Positions 52,519-61,470 of a stretch of DNA of 64,000 nucleotides are shown piece by piece. Made by a program: the position numbers and the translations under genes. The notes beneath the pieces were generated by a model. It was not told the DNA's origin. It ran no database searches and worked only from the letters and a program-made list of their open reading frames with translations. The stretch lies in the NCBI GenBank assembly GCA_023403845.1, contig JAEYDL010000018.1, positions 186,001 through 250,000 of the forward strand, written 5' to 3'. This stretch comes from Pseudomonadota bacterium. Its GTDB lineage: Bacteria; Desulfobacterota; Desulfovibrionia; Desulfovibrionales; Desulfovibrionaceae. Each line of letters opens with the position of its first letter. Within the stretch, counting starts at the first letter, position 1.

Positions 52519-53664
52519 TCAGCCACCAAGCGTCTGCATGCCGGGCAGATCATTGTCGGCGGGGGTACCGGAATCCGTAGTCCCTTCCGAATCCATCCGT
52601 TCGGGAACGGAGGTCGCATCGACAGCCGGCAGTGCCGGATTTTCCTCCGCCGCCGACGGCTGTCCGACCGGCGCGTCCTTTCTTGTCTTCGGCAGCCTGT
52701 CGGCGAGACGACGATACACAAAAACCTCGACATTGCGCCCTTCCGCGGCGGACAACGGAAATTCGGCACGGGCCATGGCCCTGTGTCCTCCAGCCGATCC
52801 CAGCGCATCGAGACGCTGCGCGGCGTAGGCTCCGACATCGATGCTCTGGCCGTCGCCCCGGAAAATGACCACGACGGTCTCCCGGTACACGCCGCAGATG
52901 GCGATCCAGCGCAGACCATGTACCCGAGTAAAAAAATCCGCCACGACCACAAGGATATCCGGGTTATCCACCTCGCCAAGAAAACTGTACATACCGGACC
53001 GGCACCGGTGCAGGGAAACGATCGCCCGACCGAAATACTTGAGCCATTCGGGCAGATATTCGCTGCGCACGATCCGGGTAAGCAACGCGTTGTCCGCATG
53101 AGAGGAAAGCTGCTGGAAGGCCCGCATGTCGGCGTCCGAACTCTTGCGGGTAAAGGTAGCGGTATCCGTGCGAATGCCGTATTGGAGAGCCGTGGCCAGC
53201 CGGATGCCCGGACGCATGCGCAGGGCGCGCAGGTATTCCGTCATTCGAGAACTGACCGCTCCGTATTGCGGCAGGATATCCACGAACTCGGCCTCCACCG
53301 GATGTTCCGGAACGAGAGGATGGTGGTCGATGACGATGGAAAAGGGAATCCCGGCGAAGGCCGCGTTATGATGCGGCTGGGAGTCCACTACGGCAAAACG
53401 GTGATACCGTTCCAGAAGGGACTCGGACCACGGTGTCAGAGGAATGCGCAGATAGCGGATCATGGCCAGATTGTCGGGCCGGGAAATTTCGTTGATATGC
53501 GCAATGATCACCTTGCCCACGCGGCGCGCCATAATCCGCTTGAGAGCCAATGCGGAAGCCAGAGCGTCCGGATCGGCGTTGATTACGATGACCCAGTCCT
53601 CGTTTCTGGAAAACAGCTCCAGCATCTGGGCGAGGCGGGGCGAAGTCTTGCGATGGTTCGGCAT
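52519..53664 (-). CDS. DHH-family phosphoesterase (NrnA-like)
   Basis: The 381-residue protein has the DHH metal motifs INADPDALASAL, FAVVDSQPHH and IDHHPL, and a DHHA1 end with GSAGGHRAMARAEF. NrnA-type enzymes degrade nanoRNA and pAp; related ones cleave cyclic dinucleotides. A low-complexity C-terminal tail of about 45 residues (Pro/Asp/Ser-rich) follows the fold. GGAAGGAG precedes the ATG at 53664. It diverges from maf. Confidence 0.88.
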   Translation of the reverse strand: MPNHRKTSPRLAQMLELFSRNEDWVIVINADPDALASALALKRIMARRVGKVIIAHINEISRPDNLAMIRYLRIPLTPWSESLLERYHRFAVVDSQPHHNAAFAGIPFSIVIDHHPLVPEHPVEAEFVDILPQYGAVSSRMTEYLRALRMRPGIRLATALQYGIRTDTATFTRKSSDADMRAFQQLSSHADNALLTRIVRSEYLPEWLKYFGRAIVSLHRCRSGMYSFLGEVDNPDILVVVADFFTRVHGLRWIAICGVYRETVVVIFRGDGQSIDVGAYAAQRLDALGSAGGHRAMARAEFPLSAAEGRNVEVFVYRRLADRLPKTRKDAPVGQPSAAEENPALPAVDATSVPERMDSEGTTDSGTPADNDLPGMQTLGG

Positions 53665-53840
53665 ACGGCTCCTTCCTGTGTTTCCGGCAAGGGGAACACA
53701 GGCAGAAGCTATCCTCTTCGCGCTTCTTTTTCCAGTAGTATACACTGCCGATCCCGCCGGATCGGCCGGAGAAGGACAACAGCTTCAAACGGCCTGCAGC
53801 CGGAAGGCCATCTCTTCCGCAAAAGACAGGAGAAACGAAT

Positions 53841-54500
53841 ATGACTGGCACACTACACGGTACGTTTCGGGCCGCGATGCCCCTTGTTCTGGCCTCGGCG
53901 TCTCCCCGCCGCAAGGAACTGCTCGGCGAGCTGGGCATCGACTTCACCGTCAGAACCGCAAGCGGAGCGGAACCGGCTCCCGGACGCAACGACGATCCAG
54001 AGACATACGTCATGCGCGCGGCAAGAGCCAAGGCCGAAGCCGCCGCAAAGGAACTTGACGGACTCCGGCCAGGGAACGGCGCGGTGGTTCTTGGTTCGGA
54101 CACCATCGTGGTCCTGCATGAAACGGAAGGCCCGGTCATTCTCGGCAAGCCGGCATCCCCGGAACAGGCTCTGGGCATGCTCCTGCGCCTCGCTGGCCGG
54201 GAGCATACGGTCCATACGGGCTGCTGCCTTCTCTGGCCGGACGGAAATGCCCGACGGGTCGAATGCTTTCAGGATGAGGCGACGGTGACCTTCGCCCCAT
54301 GGCCGGAAGCAATTCTGCGCGCCTACGTCGCCACGGGAGAAAGCATGGACAAGGCTGGGGCCTATGCCGTGCAGGGCAAGGGCGCCTTTCTGATCAGCCG
54401 CATCAGCGGCCAATGGAGCACTATCGTGGGACTGCCGGTCCTTCCCGTGACGGAACGACTCCTCCGTGGCGGGGCCATCCTGCCGTGGGAAACAGTCTGA
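53841..54500 (+). CDS. maf: Maf-family nucleotide pyrophosphatase
   Basis: The 219-residue protein starts with the Maf signature LVLASASPRRKELLGELG and keeps VLGSDTIVVL, GREHTVHTGCCLLW and the conserved EPF-like region as DKAGAYAVQGKGA. Maf proteins hydrolyse dTTP/UTP or modified nucleotides and are linked to division arrest. A GACAGGAGA ribosome site lies upstream. It converges on the tRNA-dihydrouridine synthase gene. Confidence 0.94.
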   Translation: MTGTLHGTFRAAMPLVLASASPRRKELLGELGIDFTVRTASGAEPAPGRNDDPETYVMRAARAKAEAAAKELDGLRPGNGAVVLGSDTIVVLHETEGPVILGKPASPEQALGMLLRLAGREHTVHTGCCLLWPDGNARRVECFQDEATVTFAPWPEAILRAYVATGESMDKAGAYAVQGKGAFLISRISGQWSTIVGLPVLPVTERLLRGGAILPWETV

Positions 54501-54603
54501 GTGACGTGTCTCCGGCATGCGCGACCATGATCCGGCACGCTCCGGACATGGGCCGCAGCCGGATTCGTCGCGAAACCGGGACCCGCGCAAAAGAAAAGCC
54601 CGG

Positions 54604-55587
54604 TCAGACTGCCCCGTGCGTGGCTGCAAAGCGTTGCAGAGCCGCCTCGAAATCATCCCAGTCGCGGCAAGCGATCACATCCAGCCGCAACTGCTTCACG
54701 CCCTCCACATCATGCACATAACGGGGCACGATGGTACGCATCTTGAGCAGCGCCGCACGATCCGGCGTCAGCGCCCGGGCCAGCCGGGCATGGTGCCGGA
54801 TGCGGGCGAGAAGCGCGGAGACGTCGGCCTCTTCCGGCCTTTTTCCCTCCCAGAGGGCCTTGTGCGCGGCGAAAATGCCGGGATCGCGCAACGCGCCCCG
54901 GGCATACATGACGGTGTCCACCCCCGTCTCCCTGATGCAGCGGACGCCGTCCTCCGCACGCATAAGGTCTCCGCTGGCCACGACGGGCACGGCGACAAGA
55001 GCCTTCAGTTCCTTCAGAACCTGATGGCGCGCCGTGCCGGAAAAGCCCTGCTTCGCTGTCCGCGGATGCAGGGTCAGCCACCCCGCTCCAAGTTCGGCCA
55101 GCGCCGGACCGAGAATCCGCCACGTTTCCGCATCCGGCCCCGCGTCATCCCAGCCGAGCCGGAGCTTGAATCCCACCTGCCCTCTTCCGGCGGCGCGGAT
55201 CAGAGCCTCGCCCACCTGCAGAGCGTTGTCGATATTCCGACACATGGCGGCTCCCGCGCCGGTGCGTGTCACCTTGGGCACGGAACAGCCCATATTGCAG
55301 TCAAACCACCGAAACCCCAGTTCCCGCAACCTGCGTACGGCTTCTTCCATGAAGGAGGCTTCGGCACCGAACAGCTGCGCCACGAGCGGCGCGTCCTGCG
55401 GCGAGGTCGCCAGCAATTCCGCCGTGCCGGGGCTTCCGTAAATCAGTCCCTTGGCGCTGATCATCTCGGTGCAGCAAACAGCGGCGCCTGATTCGCGGCA
55501 CAACAGCCGGAAGGGCAGGTCCGACCAGCCGGCCAGCGGTGCGAGCCACGGCGCGCCGGGGGAAAAAGGCAAGGATGCATAGGTCAT
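54604..55587 (-). CDS. tRNA-dihydrouridine synthase
   Basis: The 327-residue flavoprotein reduces uridine in tRNA D-loops. It shows the FMN barrel opening APLAGWSDLPFRLLCRESGA, the SAKGLIYGS segment, the active-site DCNMGCSVPKVTRTGAGAA with the catalytic Cys, and ASGDLMRAEDGV for the flavin phosphate. The A, B or C subtype is not certain. The ATG at 55587 is preferred; the ribosome site is weak. It diverges from def. Confidence 0.93.
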   Translation of the reverse strand: MTYASLPFSPGAPWLAPLAGWSDLPFRLLCRESGAAVCCTEMISAKGLIYGSPGTAELLATSPQDAPLVAQLFGAEASFMEEAVRRLRELGFRWFDCNMGCSVPKVTRTGAGAAMCRNIDNALQVGEALIRAAGRGQVGFKLRLGWDDAGPDAETWRILGPALAELGAGWLTLHPRTAKQGFSGTARHQVLKELKALVAVPVVASGDLMRAEDGVRCIRETGVDTVMYARGALRDPGIFAAHKALWEGKRPEEADVSALLARIRHHARLARALTPDRAALLKMRTIVPRYVHDVEGVKQLRLDVIACRDWDDFEAALQRFAATHGAV

Positions 55588-55740
55588 GGGCAAAAAAATC
55601 CATCCGGCGCCCGGACCGCGCGGGGCGCGACCTGTACTTTCCAGACAGGACGGGGTATTGCTAGTTGAGAAGGATTAATCGTATCCTTCTTTTCCTACCC
55701 GTTTTGCCCCGAAATGCCAACCTGAATACGAGACTATCAA

Positions 55741-56259
55741 ATGCCTTTGAAAATACTTACCTATCCCAATCCGCTCCTCGCTCGGAAAAGCGCTCCCGTC
55801 ACCGAAATCACCGAAGACATCCGCGAACTCGTCAGGGAAATGATCCCCATGATGTACGATGCCGACGGCATTGGTCTGGCAGCCCCCCAGGTGGGCAGGC
55901 AGATCCGTCTCGTCGTCATCGACGTTTCCGGTCCGGAAAAACGTGAAGATCTTCTGGTGCTCGTCAACCCACGGCTGACTCCCGTCCCGGAAGAAGGCAC
56001 GGTCGTGGGCGAGGAAGGCTGTCTCTCCGTCACGGGATACAGGGCGAACGTCAAGCGTTACGCCAAGGTAATTCTTGACGCCGAAGATCTCGACGGCAAC
56101 CCCGTTCACCGGGAGGCGGAAGGCCTGCTCGCCGTCTGCCTCCAGCATGAGGTCGACCATCTGGACGGCAAGCTGTTCATCGACCGCATCAGCCGCCTGA
56201 AACGCAGCATGTTCGAAATGAAGCTGAAAAAGGGAACCCGCCAGAGTCAGGTGAGATAG
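55741..56259 (+). CDS. def: peptide deformylase
   Basis: The 172-residue metalloenzyme removes the formyl group from new proteins. All three motifs are intact: GIGLAAPQVG (43-52), EEGCLS with Cys94, and HEVDH with His136, Glu137 and His140. It overlaps functionally with fmt, which starts 2 bp later, the common bacterial arrangement. Confidence 0.98.
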   Translation: MPLKILTYPNPLLARKSAPVTEITEDIRELVREMIPMMYDADGIGLAAPQVGRQIRLVVIDVSGPEKREDLLVLVNPRLTPVPEEGTVVGEEGCLSVTGYRANVKRYAKVILDAEDLDGNPVHREAEGLLAVCLQHEVDHLDGKLFIDRISRLKRSMFEMKLKKGTRQSQVR

Positions 56260-56261
56260 GC

Positions 56262-57260
56262 ATGAGCAGCGAACAGTCTCCTCTCCGTATCGTCTTCATG
56301 GGCACGCCGGACTTTGCCGCAGCGGTGCTGCGTCACCTCGCGGCCTGGCAGGGCTGTCAGATCGTTGCAGCCTATTGCCAGCCGGACAGACCTGCCGGAC
56401 GCGGACACAAGCTCCAGCCCCCGGCGGTCAAGGTTCTTGCGCAGGAGCTGGGCATTCCCGTACGTCAGCCCCTGAACTTCAAGGCCGAGGAGGATCGCGC
56501 CGAGCTGGCGGCCTTCAGGCCCGACGTGCTGGTCGTCGCCGCCTATGGTCTCATTCTGCCGCAGGCCGTTCTGGATATCCCGCGCATCGGCCCGTTCAAC
56601 GTCCACGGTTCTCTACTGCCGCTCTATCGGGGAGCCGCGCCGATTCAACGGGCGATCATGGACGGCAACAAGCTCACCGGCATCACCATCATGCGCATGG
56701 AACGGGGGCTGGACTCCGGTCCCATGCTGGCCCAGCGTGCCGCGGGCATCGGTCTGACGGATACCGCCGCCACCATGCACGACGAACTTGCCGACCTCGG
56801 GGGCCGTCTCATGGTGGACGTGCTGGAAAAAATCGCCAGTGGCGATCCGACAACGCCCGTTCCTCAGGACGAATCCCGCGCCACCTACGCTCCCAAGCTG
56901 ACCAAGGCCGACGGGCATATCGACTGGACCCGCCCAGCCGCAGAGGTGCATGCCCGGATTCGGGGCGTCACGCCATGGCCCGGCGCGCAGACCACCTTTC
57001 TGCTTCCCGGACGCGAACCGCTCCCGGTTCTGCTTCAGCCCGGCGAAACGGGAACACCGCTCTCCGGGCAGGAGCCGGGAACCGTGCTGGAACTGCGCGA
57101 CGGCAAACTCGTGGTGGCCTGCGCCGATGCCGAATACCTGCTTTCCGTTCTGAAGCCTGCAGGCGGCAGGCCCATGTCCGCTGAAGCCTTCTGGAACGGC
57201 TATATCCGGGACAAGGGAACCGGCAGGGTAATATCCCCGGCCGCGACGAAACAGGAATGA
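56262..57260 (+). CDS. fmt: methionyl-tRNA formyltransferase
   Basis: The 332-residue enzyme formylates initiator Met-tRNA. It has IVFMGTPDFAAAVL at the start, NVHGSLLPLYRGAAPIQRAI for folate and catalysis, and the C-terminal tRNA-binding domain. It is 2 bp downstream of def and is followed by the DUF116 gene in the same direction. Confidence 0.98.
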   Translation: MSSEQSPLRIVFMGTPDFAAAVLRHLAAWQGCQIVAAYCQPDRPAGRGHKLQPPAVKVLAQELGIPVRQPLNFKAEEDRAELAAFRPDVLVVAAYGLILPQAVLDIPRIGPFNVHGSLLPLYRGAAPIQRAIMDGNKLTGITIMRMERGLDSGPMLAQRAAGIGLTDTAATMHDELADLGGRLMVDVLEKIASGDPTTPVPQDESRATYAPKLTKADGHIDWTRPAAEVHARIRGVTPWPGAQTTFLLPGREPLPVLLQPGETGTPLSGQEPGTVLELRDGKLVVACADAEYLLSVLKPAGGRPMSAEAFWNGYIRDKGTGRVISPAATKQE

Positions 57261-57346
57261 CCCCGGAGAGGAGGGAATCCCTCCTCTCCGTTTCTCAGGC
57301 GGTTTCCCGCCCCCGGTTTCATCCATCCATGTATTCCGGAGGCCGT

Positions 57347-58159
57347 GTGCCCAGCTTTCTATCCAAAAACACGCATAATCTCCCTCGCAGCGATTACGGG
57401 GGGACGGGCAAGCGTCTGTTCATCGGCCTTGTCGTCGGAACGGCCGTTCTGCTCTGTCTTGTCCTGCTGCTGGTCTGGCTCGTACCCACCATCGGCTTTT
57501 CGGGCATCCATCCCTGGTTGCCGACGCTCTCGGGAGCCCTGTTCAGCGGTGCCATTCTGCTGGTGATATGGCTGTGCGCAGGCCTTGCCCTGCACGCCTA
57601 CACGGGACACCCCGTACTCGGCACGCTGAAAATGCGCGGCATTACCATCCGGCTTTTGCTTCCACTCATGGAAACCATGGCCCGGGCCGTGCGCATTCCC
57701 GTGGAGGCCGTACGTCGTTCATTCATCAAGGTAAACAACGAGCTGATTCTCGGCAGCGGCATCCGATGCGCGCCGGAAAAACTTCTCGTGCTGCTTCCCC
57801 ACTGCATTCAGTCCAGCAACTGTCCCCACCGGCTCAGCTGTCATATCGACAACTGCGTACGCTGCGGAGCCTGCCCTCTGCGTGAAATTCTTTCGCTGCG
57901 CGATCGCTTCGGCGTCCGCGTCGCCATCGCCACGGGAGGGACCATCGCCCGCCGGATCGTGGTGCAGGTCCGCCCCCGGGTCATCGTGGCCGTAGCATGC
58001 GAACGCGATCTGGCCTCCGGCATTCAGGACAGCCACCCGATTCCCGTTTTCGGCGTCATCAACGAGCGCCCCAACGGTCCCTGTCTGGATACGCGGGTTA
58101 ATTTCGAACGTCTTGAAGCCGCCGTGACGACCTTTGTGGACGCTCCTCCCGCAAACTGA
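57347..58159 (+). CDS. DUF116 membrane protein
   Basis: The 270-residue protein has two membrane helices (about 20-45 and 60-85) and a cytoplasmic DUF116 domain with eight or so cysteines, several in the pattern HCIQSSNCPHRLSCHIDNC then RCGACPL, suggesting a metal or Fe-S centre. The GTG at 57347 has GGAGG five bases before it and is preferred; an ATG at 57329 is an alternative. It trails def-fmt. Its role is not established. Confidence 0.82.
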   Translation: MPSFLSKNTHNLPRSDYGGTGKRLFIGLVVGTAVLLCLVLLLVWLVPTIGFSGIHPWLPTLSGALFSGAILLVIWLCAGLALHAYTGHPVLGTLKMRGITIRLLLPLMETMARAVRIPVEAVRRSFIKVNNELILGSGIRCAPEKLLVLLPHCIQSSNCPHRLSCHIDNCVRCGACPLREILSLRDRFGVRVAIATGGTIARRIVVQVRPRVIVAVACERDLASGIQDSHPIPVFGVINERPNGPCLDTRVNFERLEAAVTTFVDAPPAN

Positions 58160-58183
58160 CCCATCTCTTCAGAGCATGGCCGA

Positions 58184-58219
58184 CAAAAAGCCCCTCTTCG
58201 CAACTGTGAAAAGGGGCTT
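58184..58219 (-). terminator. terminator after gap
   Basis: On the minus strand AAGCCCC and GGGGCTT (58219-58213 and 58194-58188) form a 7-bp stem with an 18-nt loop, followed by a short T-run (plus-strand As at 58185-58189). Confidence 0.7.
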
Positions 58220-58285
58220 CATCCGCCATCACGGGATGGAGTTTCCGCCGAAAGCAGCCGCCCCCGGCGACGGACGTCACTTCGT

Positions 58286-59269
58286 CTACAGACTCTTTTC
58301 CACCATATGAATCAGCCGGAGCAACTGATTGGTGAACCCGGCCTCGTTATCATACCAGATCAGAACCTTGAGCATGTTCCCGTCCATTACCGCAGTGGAC
58401 AGGGCATCAACCACACCGCCGTGCGTGTCGCCATTATAGTCTACGGAAACCAGAGGCTCGTCGGACACGCCGTAATGCTCGTTCGCATTGGCGCGCAGAG
58501 CGGCATTGACTTCGTCGATGGAGACAGGACGCTTCATGGAGCAGGTCAGGTCCACGATGGAAACATTGGGTGTGGGCACGCGCAGGGCGATGCCGTCAAG
58601 GCGTCCCTTGAGTTCGGGCAGCACCAGAGAAACGGCCTTGGCCGCGCCTGTGGTGGTGGGGATCATGGACATGGCGGCGGCGCGGGCCCGCCGAATATCC
58701 TTTTGGGAACCGTCAAGCAGGCGCTGACTCATGGTATAGGAATGAATGGTGGTCATAAGGCCATGCTCGATGCCGAAGACATCATTGAGCACCTTGGCAA
58801 CCGGAGCAAGACAGTTCGTGGTGCAGGACGCGGAGGAAATGACGTCATGGGAGGCAGGATCATACACGCCGTCGTTGACGCCCATGACGATAGTGACGTC
58901 GGCGTCAGAAACAGGCGCGCTCATGATGACCTTTTTCGCGCCGCGAGCGATATGTTCCGCAAGGCCGGGACGCTTCTTGATCGCGCCAGACGTCTCCACG
59001 ACCAGATCCACTCCAAGTCCCGCCCAGTCCCACTCTCCGATCCTGGCCCGGGTCACGGCCACATGCTGGCCGTTGATGATCAGACCGTCATCGTCATGGG
59101 TCACCGTGCCGCGAAACGGTCCATGCACGGAGTCATACTTGAACAGATGGGCCAGGGAGGCATTATCGGCGCGGGCATTGATGGCGACAGGCAGTTCCTG
59201 CGCCTCGGCCAGCAGACGGACGAGATACCGGCCGATACGGCCAAAGCCGTTGATTCCAAGACGTGCCAT
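58286..59269 (-). CDS. gap: glyceraldehyde-3-phosphate dehydrogenase, probably NADP-using
   Basis: The 327-residue enzyme has the GINGFGRIGRY cofactor loop, catalytic Cys149 (SASCTTNC) and His176. The residue that fixes NAD specificity, Asp32 in glycolytic GAPDH, is Ala (INARAD), and the Leu187-Pro188 pair is Gly187-Ser188 (LLDGSQKD). The same three positions, changed to Ala/Ala/Ser, are known to permit NADP in Bacillus GAPDH, and chloroplast enzymes carry Ala-Ser there. NADP use is therefore likely, in an anabolic or dual role. The ATG at 59269 has AAGGAG upstream. It lies downstream of fba, with a terminator between them. Confidence 0.94.
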   Translation of the reverse strand: MARLGINGFGRIGRYLVRLLAEAQELPVAINARADNASLAHLFKYDSVHGPFRGTVTHDDDGLIINGQHVAVTRARIGEWDWAGLGVDLVVETSGAIKKRPGLAEHIARGAKKVIMSAPVSDADVTIVMGVNDGVYDPASHDVISSASCTTNCLAPVAKVLNDVFGIEHGLMTTIHSYTMSQRLLDGSQKDIRRARAAAMSMIPTTTGAAKAVSLVLPELKGRLDGIALRVPTPNVSIVDLTCSMKRPVSIDEVNAALRANANEHYGVSDEPLVSVDYNGDTHGGVVDALSTAVMDGNMLKVLIWYDNEAGFTNQLLRLIHMVEKSL

Positions 59270-59361
59270 GAGTCGAGTACTCCTTAAACTGGATACAAAG
59301 AGGTTTGAGGGAAAAGGGACCAGATGCGCCCAGGGGCAAGGGACGCCCGGGGGCCGAAACC

Positions 59362-59396
59362 AAAAAGGGCGGGGATTCATGGTCTCCCGCCCTTTT
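59362..59396 (-). terminator. terminator after fba
   Basis: An 11-bp stem (AAAAGGGCGGG 59363-59373 / CCCGCCCTTTT 59386-59396) ends in a T-run on the minus strand, 12 bp beyond the fba stop codon. Confidence 0.85.
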
Positions 59397-59407
59397 CGGA
59401 AAATTGC

Positions 59408-60331
59408 CTACGCCTTGCCGGAACAACCCAGTACGTTTCGAATCTTGTGCTGGACCATATCCTTCACGGCCTGACGCGCCGGCTTGAGGTAGCCGCGCGG
59501 ATCGAACTCTTCAGGGTGCTCCACCAGGAACTTGCGGATGGAGGCGGTCATGGCAAGACGAATGTCCGTATCAATATTGATCTTGCATACGGCCATGCCG
59601 GCAGCCTTGCGGAGCAGCTCCTCCGGCACGCCGGCAGCGCCGGCGACCTTGCCTCCGAACTCGTTGCACATGTCCACGAACTGCCGGGGCACGCTGGACG
59701 CGCCATGCAGCACCAGGGGATATTCGGGCAACAGCCTGCCGATCAGCTCCAGGCGCTCGAAATCAAGCCGGGCTTCACCCTTGAACTTGTAAGCGCCGTG
59801 GCTGGTGCCTATGGCGATGGCCAGGGAGTCGCAACCGGCCCGCTGCACGAATTCCACGGCCTGATCCGGGTCAGTATAGATGCTGTGTTCGGAGGAAACA
59901 TCCTCCTCCACTCCCGCAAGACGTCCAAGTTCGGCTTCGACCCATACGCCGTGATCATGCGCGTATTCGACGACCCGCCGGGTTACAGCGATATTCTCTT
60001 CAAAAGGCAGATGGGAACCGTCGATCATGACCGAAGTGAAACCGCCATCCACGCAGGCCTTGCAGATTTCAAAGTCAGCGCCGTGATCGAGATGCAGAAC
60101 GACGGGCAGATCCGATTCCAGAAGACCGGCCTCGATGAGCTTCACGATATACTTCTCGCCCGCATACTTGCGAGCCCCGGCGGAAACCTGGAGAATCAGG
60201 GGAGCCTTTTCCTCGGCCCCGGCCTGCATGATCCCCTGGATGATCTCCATGTTGTTGACGTTGAAGGCACCGACGGCGTAACCTTCCTGATAAGCACGCC
60301 GAAACATGTCCTTGGGAGAAGTAAGTGGCAT
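59408..60331 (-). CDS. fba: class II fructose-bisphosphate aldolase
   Basis: The 307-residue zinc aldolase cleaves fructose-1,6-bisphosphate. The HLDHGADFE block (with His-Asp-His), VMIDGSHLPFEENI and AIGTSHGAYKF give the zinc and substrate sites, and VLHGASSVP lies near the C-terminus. The start MPLTSPKDMF is well supported. It is in the same direction as surE and gap but has its own terminator. Confidence 0.95.
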   Translation of the reverse strand: MPLTSPKDMFRRAYQEGYAVGAFNVNNMEIIQGIMQAGAEEKAPLILQVSAGARKYAGEKYIVKLIEAGLLESDLPVVLHLDHGADFEICKACVDGGFTSVMIDGSHLPFEENIAVTRRVVEYAHDHGVWVEAELGRLAGVEEDVSSEHSIYTDPDQAVEFVQRAGCDSLAIAIGTSHGAYKFKGEARLDFERLELIGRLLPEYPLVLHGASSVPRQFVDMCNEFGGKVAGAAGVPEELLRKAAGMAVCKINIDTDIRLAMTASIRKFLVEHPEEFDPRGYLKPARQAVKDMVQHKIRNVLGCSGKA

Positions 60332-60548
60332 AACGATTCCTCGCTGCTAAGTCTGGTATGCTTCTTTTCGGAGCCGGGCGGCCCCGCACTCTGAAGAAAG
60401 TGGTCGATCATATCCTGTTTCGGGAAAAAGGGAAACCGGGAAAGGCTCCTTCTTCCCGCGGGTTCATCCGCGGACGGGAGAGTCCTTTTTCGCCCTCAGC
60501 AGAACCGGGTGGCATTCCGCAAAAGGCGCAGCACGCCCCGAACCGGAC

Positions 60549-61307
60549 TCATTCGTCGGGGAACTGGCGCTGCATGCGGGCCAGCAGATCGTAATCCGTG
60601 CGGTCGAGCCGCAGCGGCGTAATCGCCACATACCCTTCCCGAAGCACGGCGATATCAGTGTCGTCGCCGCCGGCCTCCCGCTTCTGGTAACCGGAAATCC
60701 ACCAGTAAGGGCGTCCCGAGGGGTCCTCACGCTCCACATAGCGCTCGGCCCAGCAGGTCGTGGACATGCGGCAGAAGCGTACGCCCCGCACCTCGCTCAT
60801 CCGGCGACGGGGGTAATTCACGTTCAGAACATGGCCGGCCGGAATCGCGGACCAGTCAATGGCCCCCACCAGCTTGGCGGCGTGCCTCGCGCAGGGAAGC
60901 GGCGGCTCCAGTTCCGGCGCGGGACGGGAAAACGCGATTACCGGCAGGCCCTGCATGGCCGCTTCGGTGGCGGCTCCGATGGTGCCGCTGTAGAAGACGT
61001 CCGTGCCCATGTTGGAACCCGCATTGAGGCCGACCACCACCAGATCCGGCAGCTCGGGCATGAGAGTGGTCAGAGCCATCTTCATGCAGTCCACGGGGGT
61101 GCCGTCCACGATGCGACCGATGAAGTCGCCGTCCGTGAGAATCTGCACGCGCAACGGATCGCGCATGTGCAGCGAGCAGCTGACTCCTGACTGCTCTGAC
61201 GCCGGAGCCACCACGATCACATGATGTCCGGCGTCGGAAAGAGTTTTATACATGGCCCGCAACCCGGGCGCGTAGATGCCGTCATCGTTGGAAAGAAGAA
61301 TACGCAC
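60549..61307 (-). CDS. surE: 5'/3'-nucleotidase SurE
   Basis: The 252-residue phosphatase starts with MRILLSNDDGIYAPG, supplying the metal-binding Asp8-Asp9, and keeps PVDCMKMAL, GLNAGSNMGTDVFYSGT and GHVLNVNYP. SurE removes phosphate from nucleotides and short RNAs under stress. It lies divergent to the OB/HD gene. Confidence 0.96.
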   Translation of the reverse strand: MRILLSNDDGIYAPGLRAMYKTLSDAGHHVIVVAPASEQSGVSCSLHMRDPLRVQILTDGDFIGRIVDGTPVDCMKMALTTLMPELPDLVVVGLNAGSNMGTDVFYSGTIGAATEAAMQGLPVIAFSRPAPELEPPLPCARHAAKLVGAIDWSAIPAGHVLNVNYPRRRMSEVRGVRFCRMSTTCWAERYVEREDPSGRPYWWISGYQKREAGGDDTDIAVLREGYVAITPLRLDRTDYDLLARMQRQFPDE

Positions 61308-61470
61308 GAGAACTCCTTGCAGGCGGAAGGAACAGGAAGTTCAGGCGCGCAAAGGGACGCGCGCCTGTTGACAACGCGAAAAAAACAGTTGACCTTTCGC
61401 CAATCTTTCACAAATTTTCGCGGCGCATTCCGGAGGAACACGCCGTTCATTGTTCTATTGTAGGATTATT

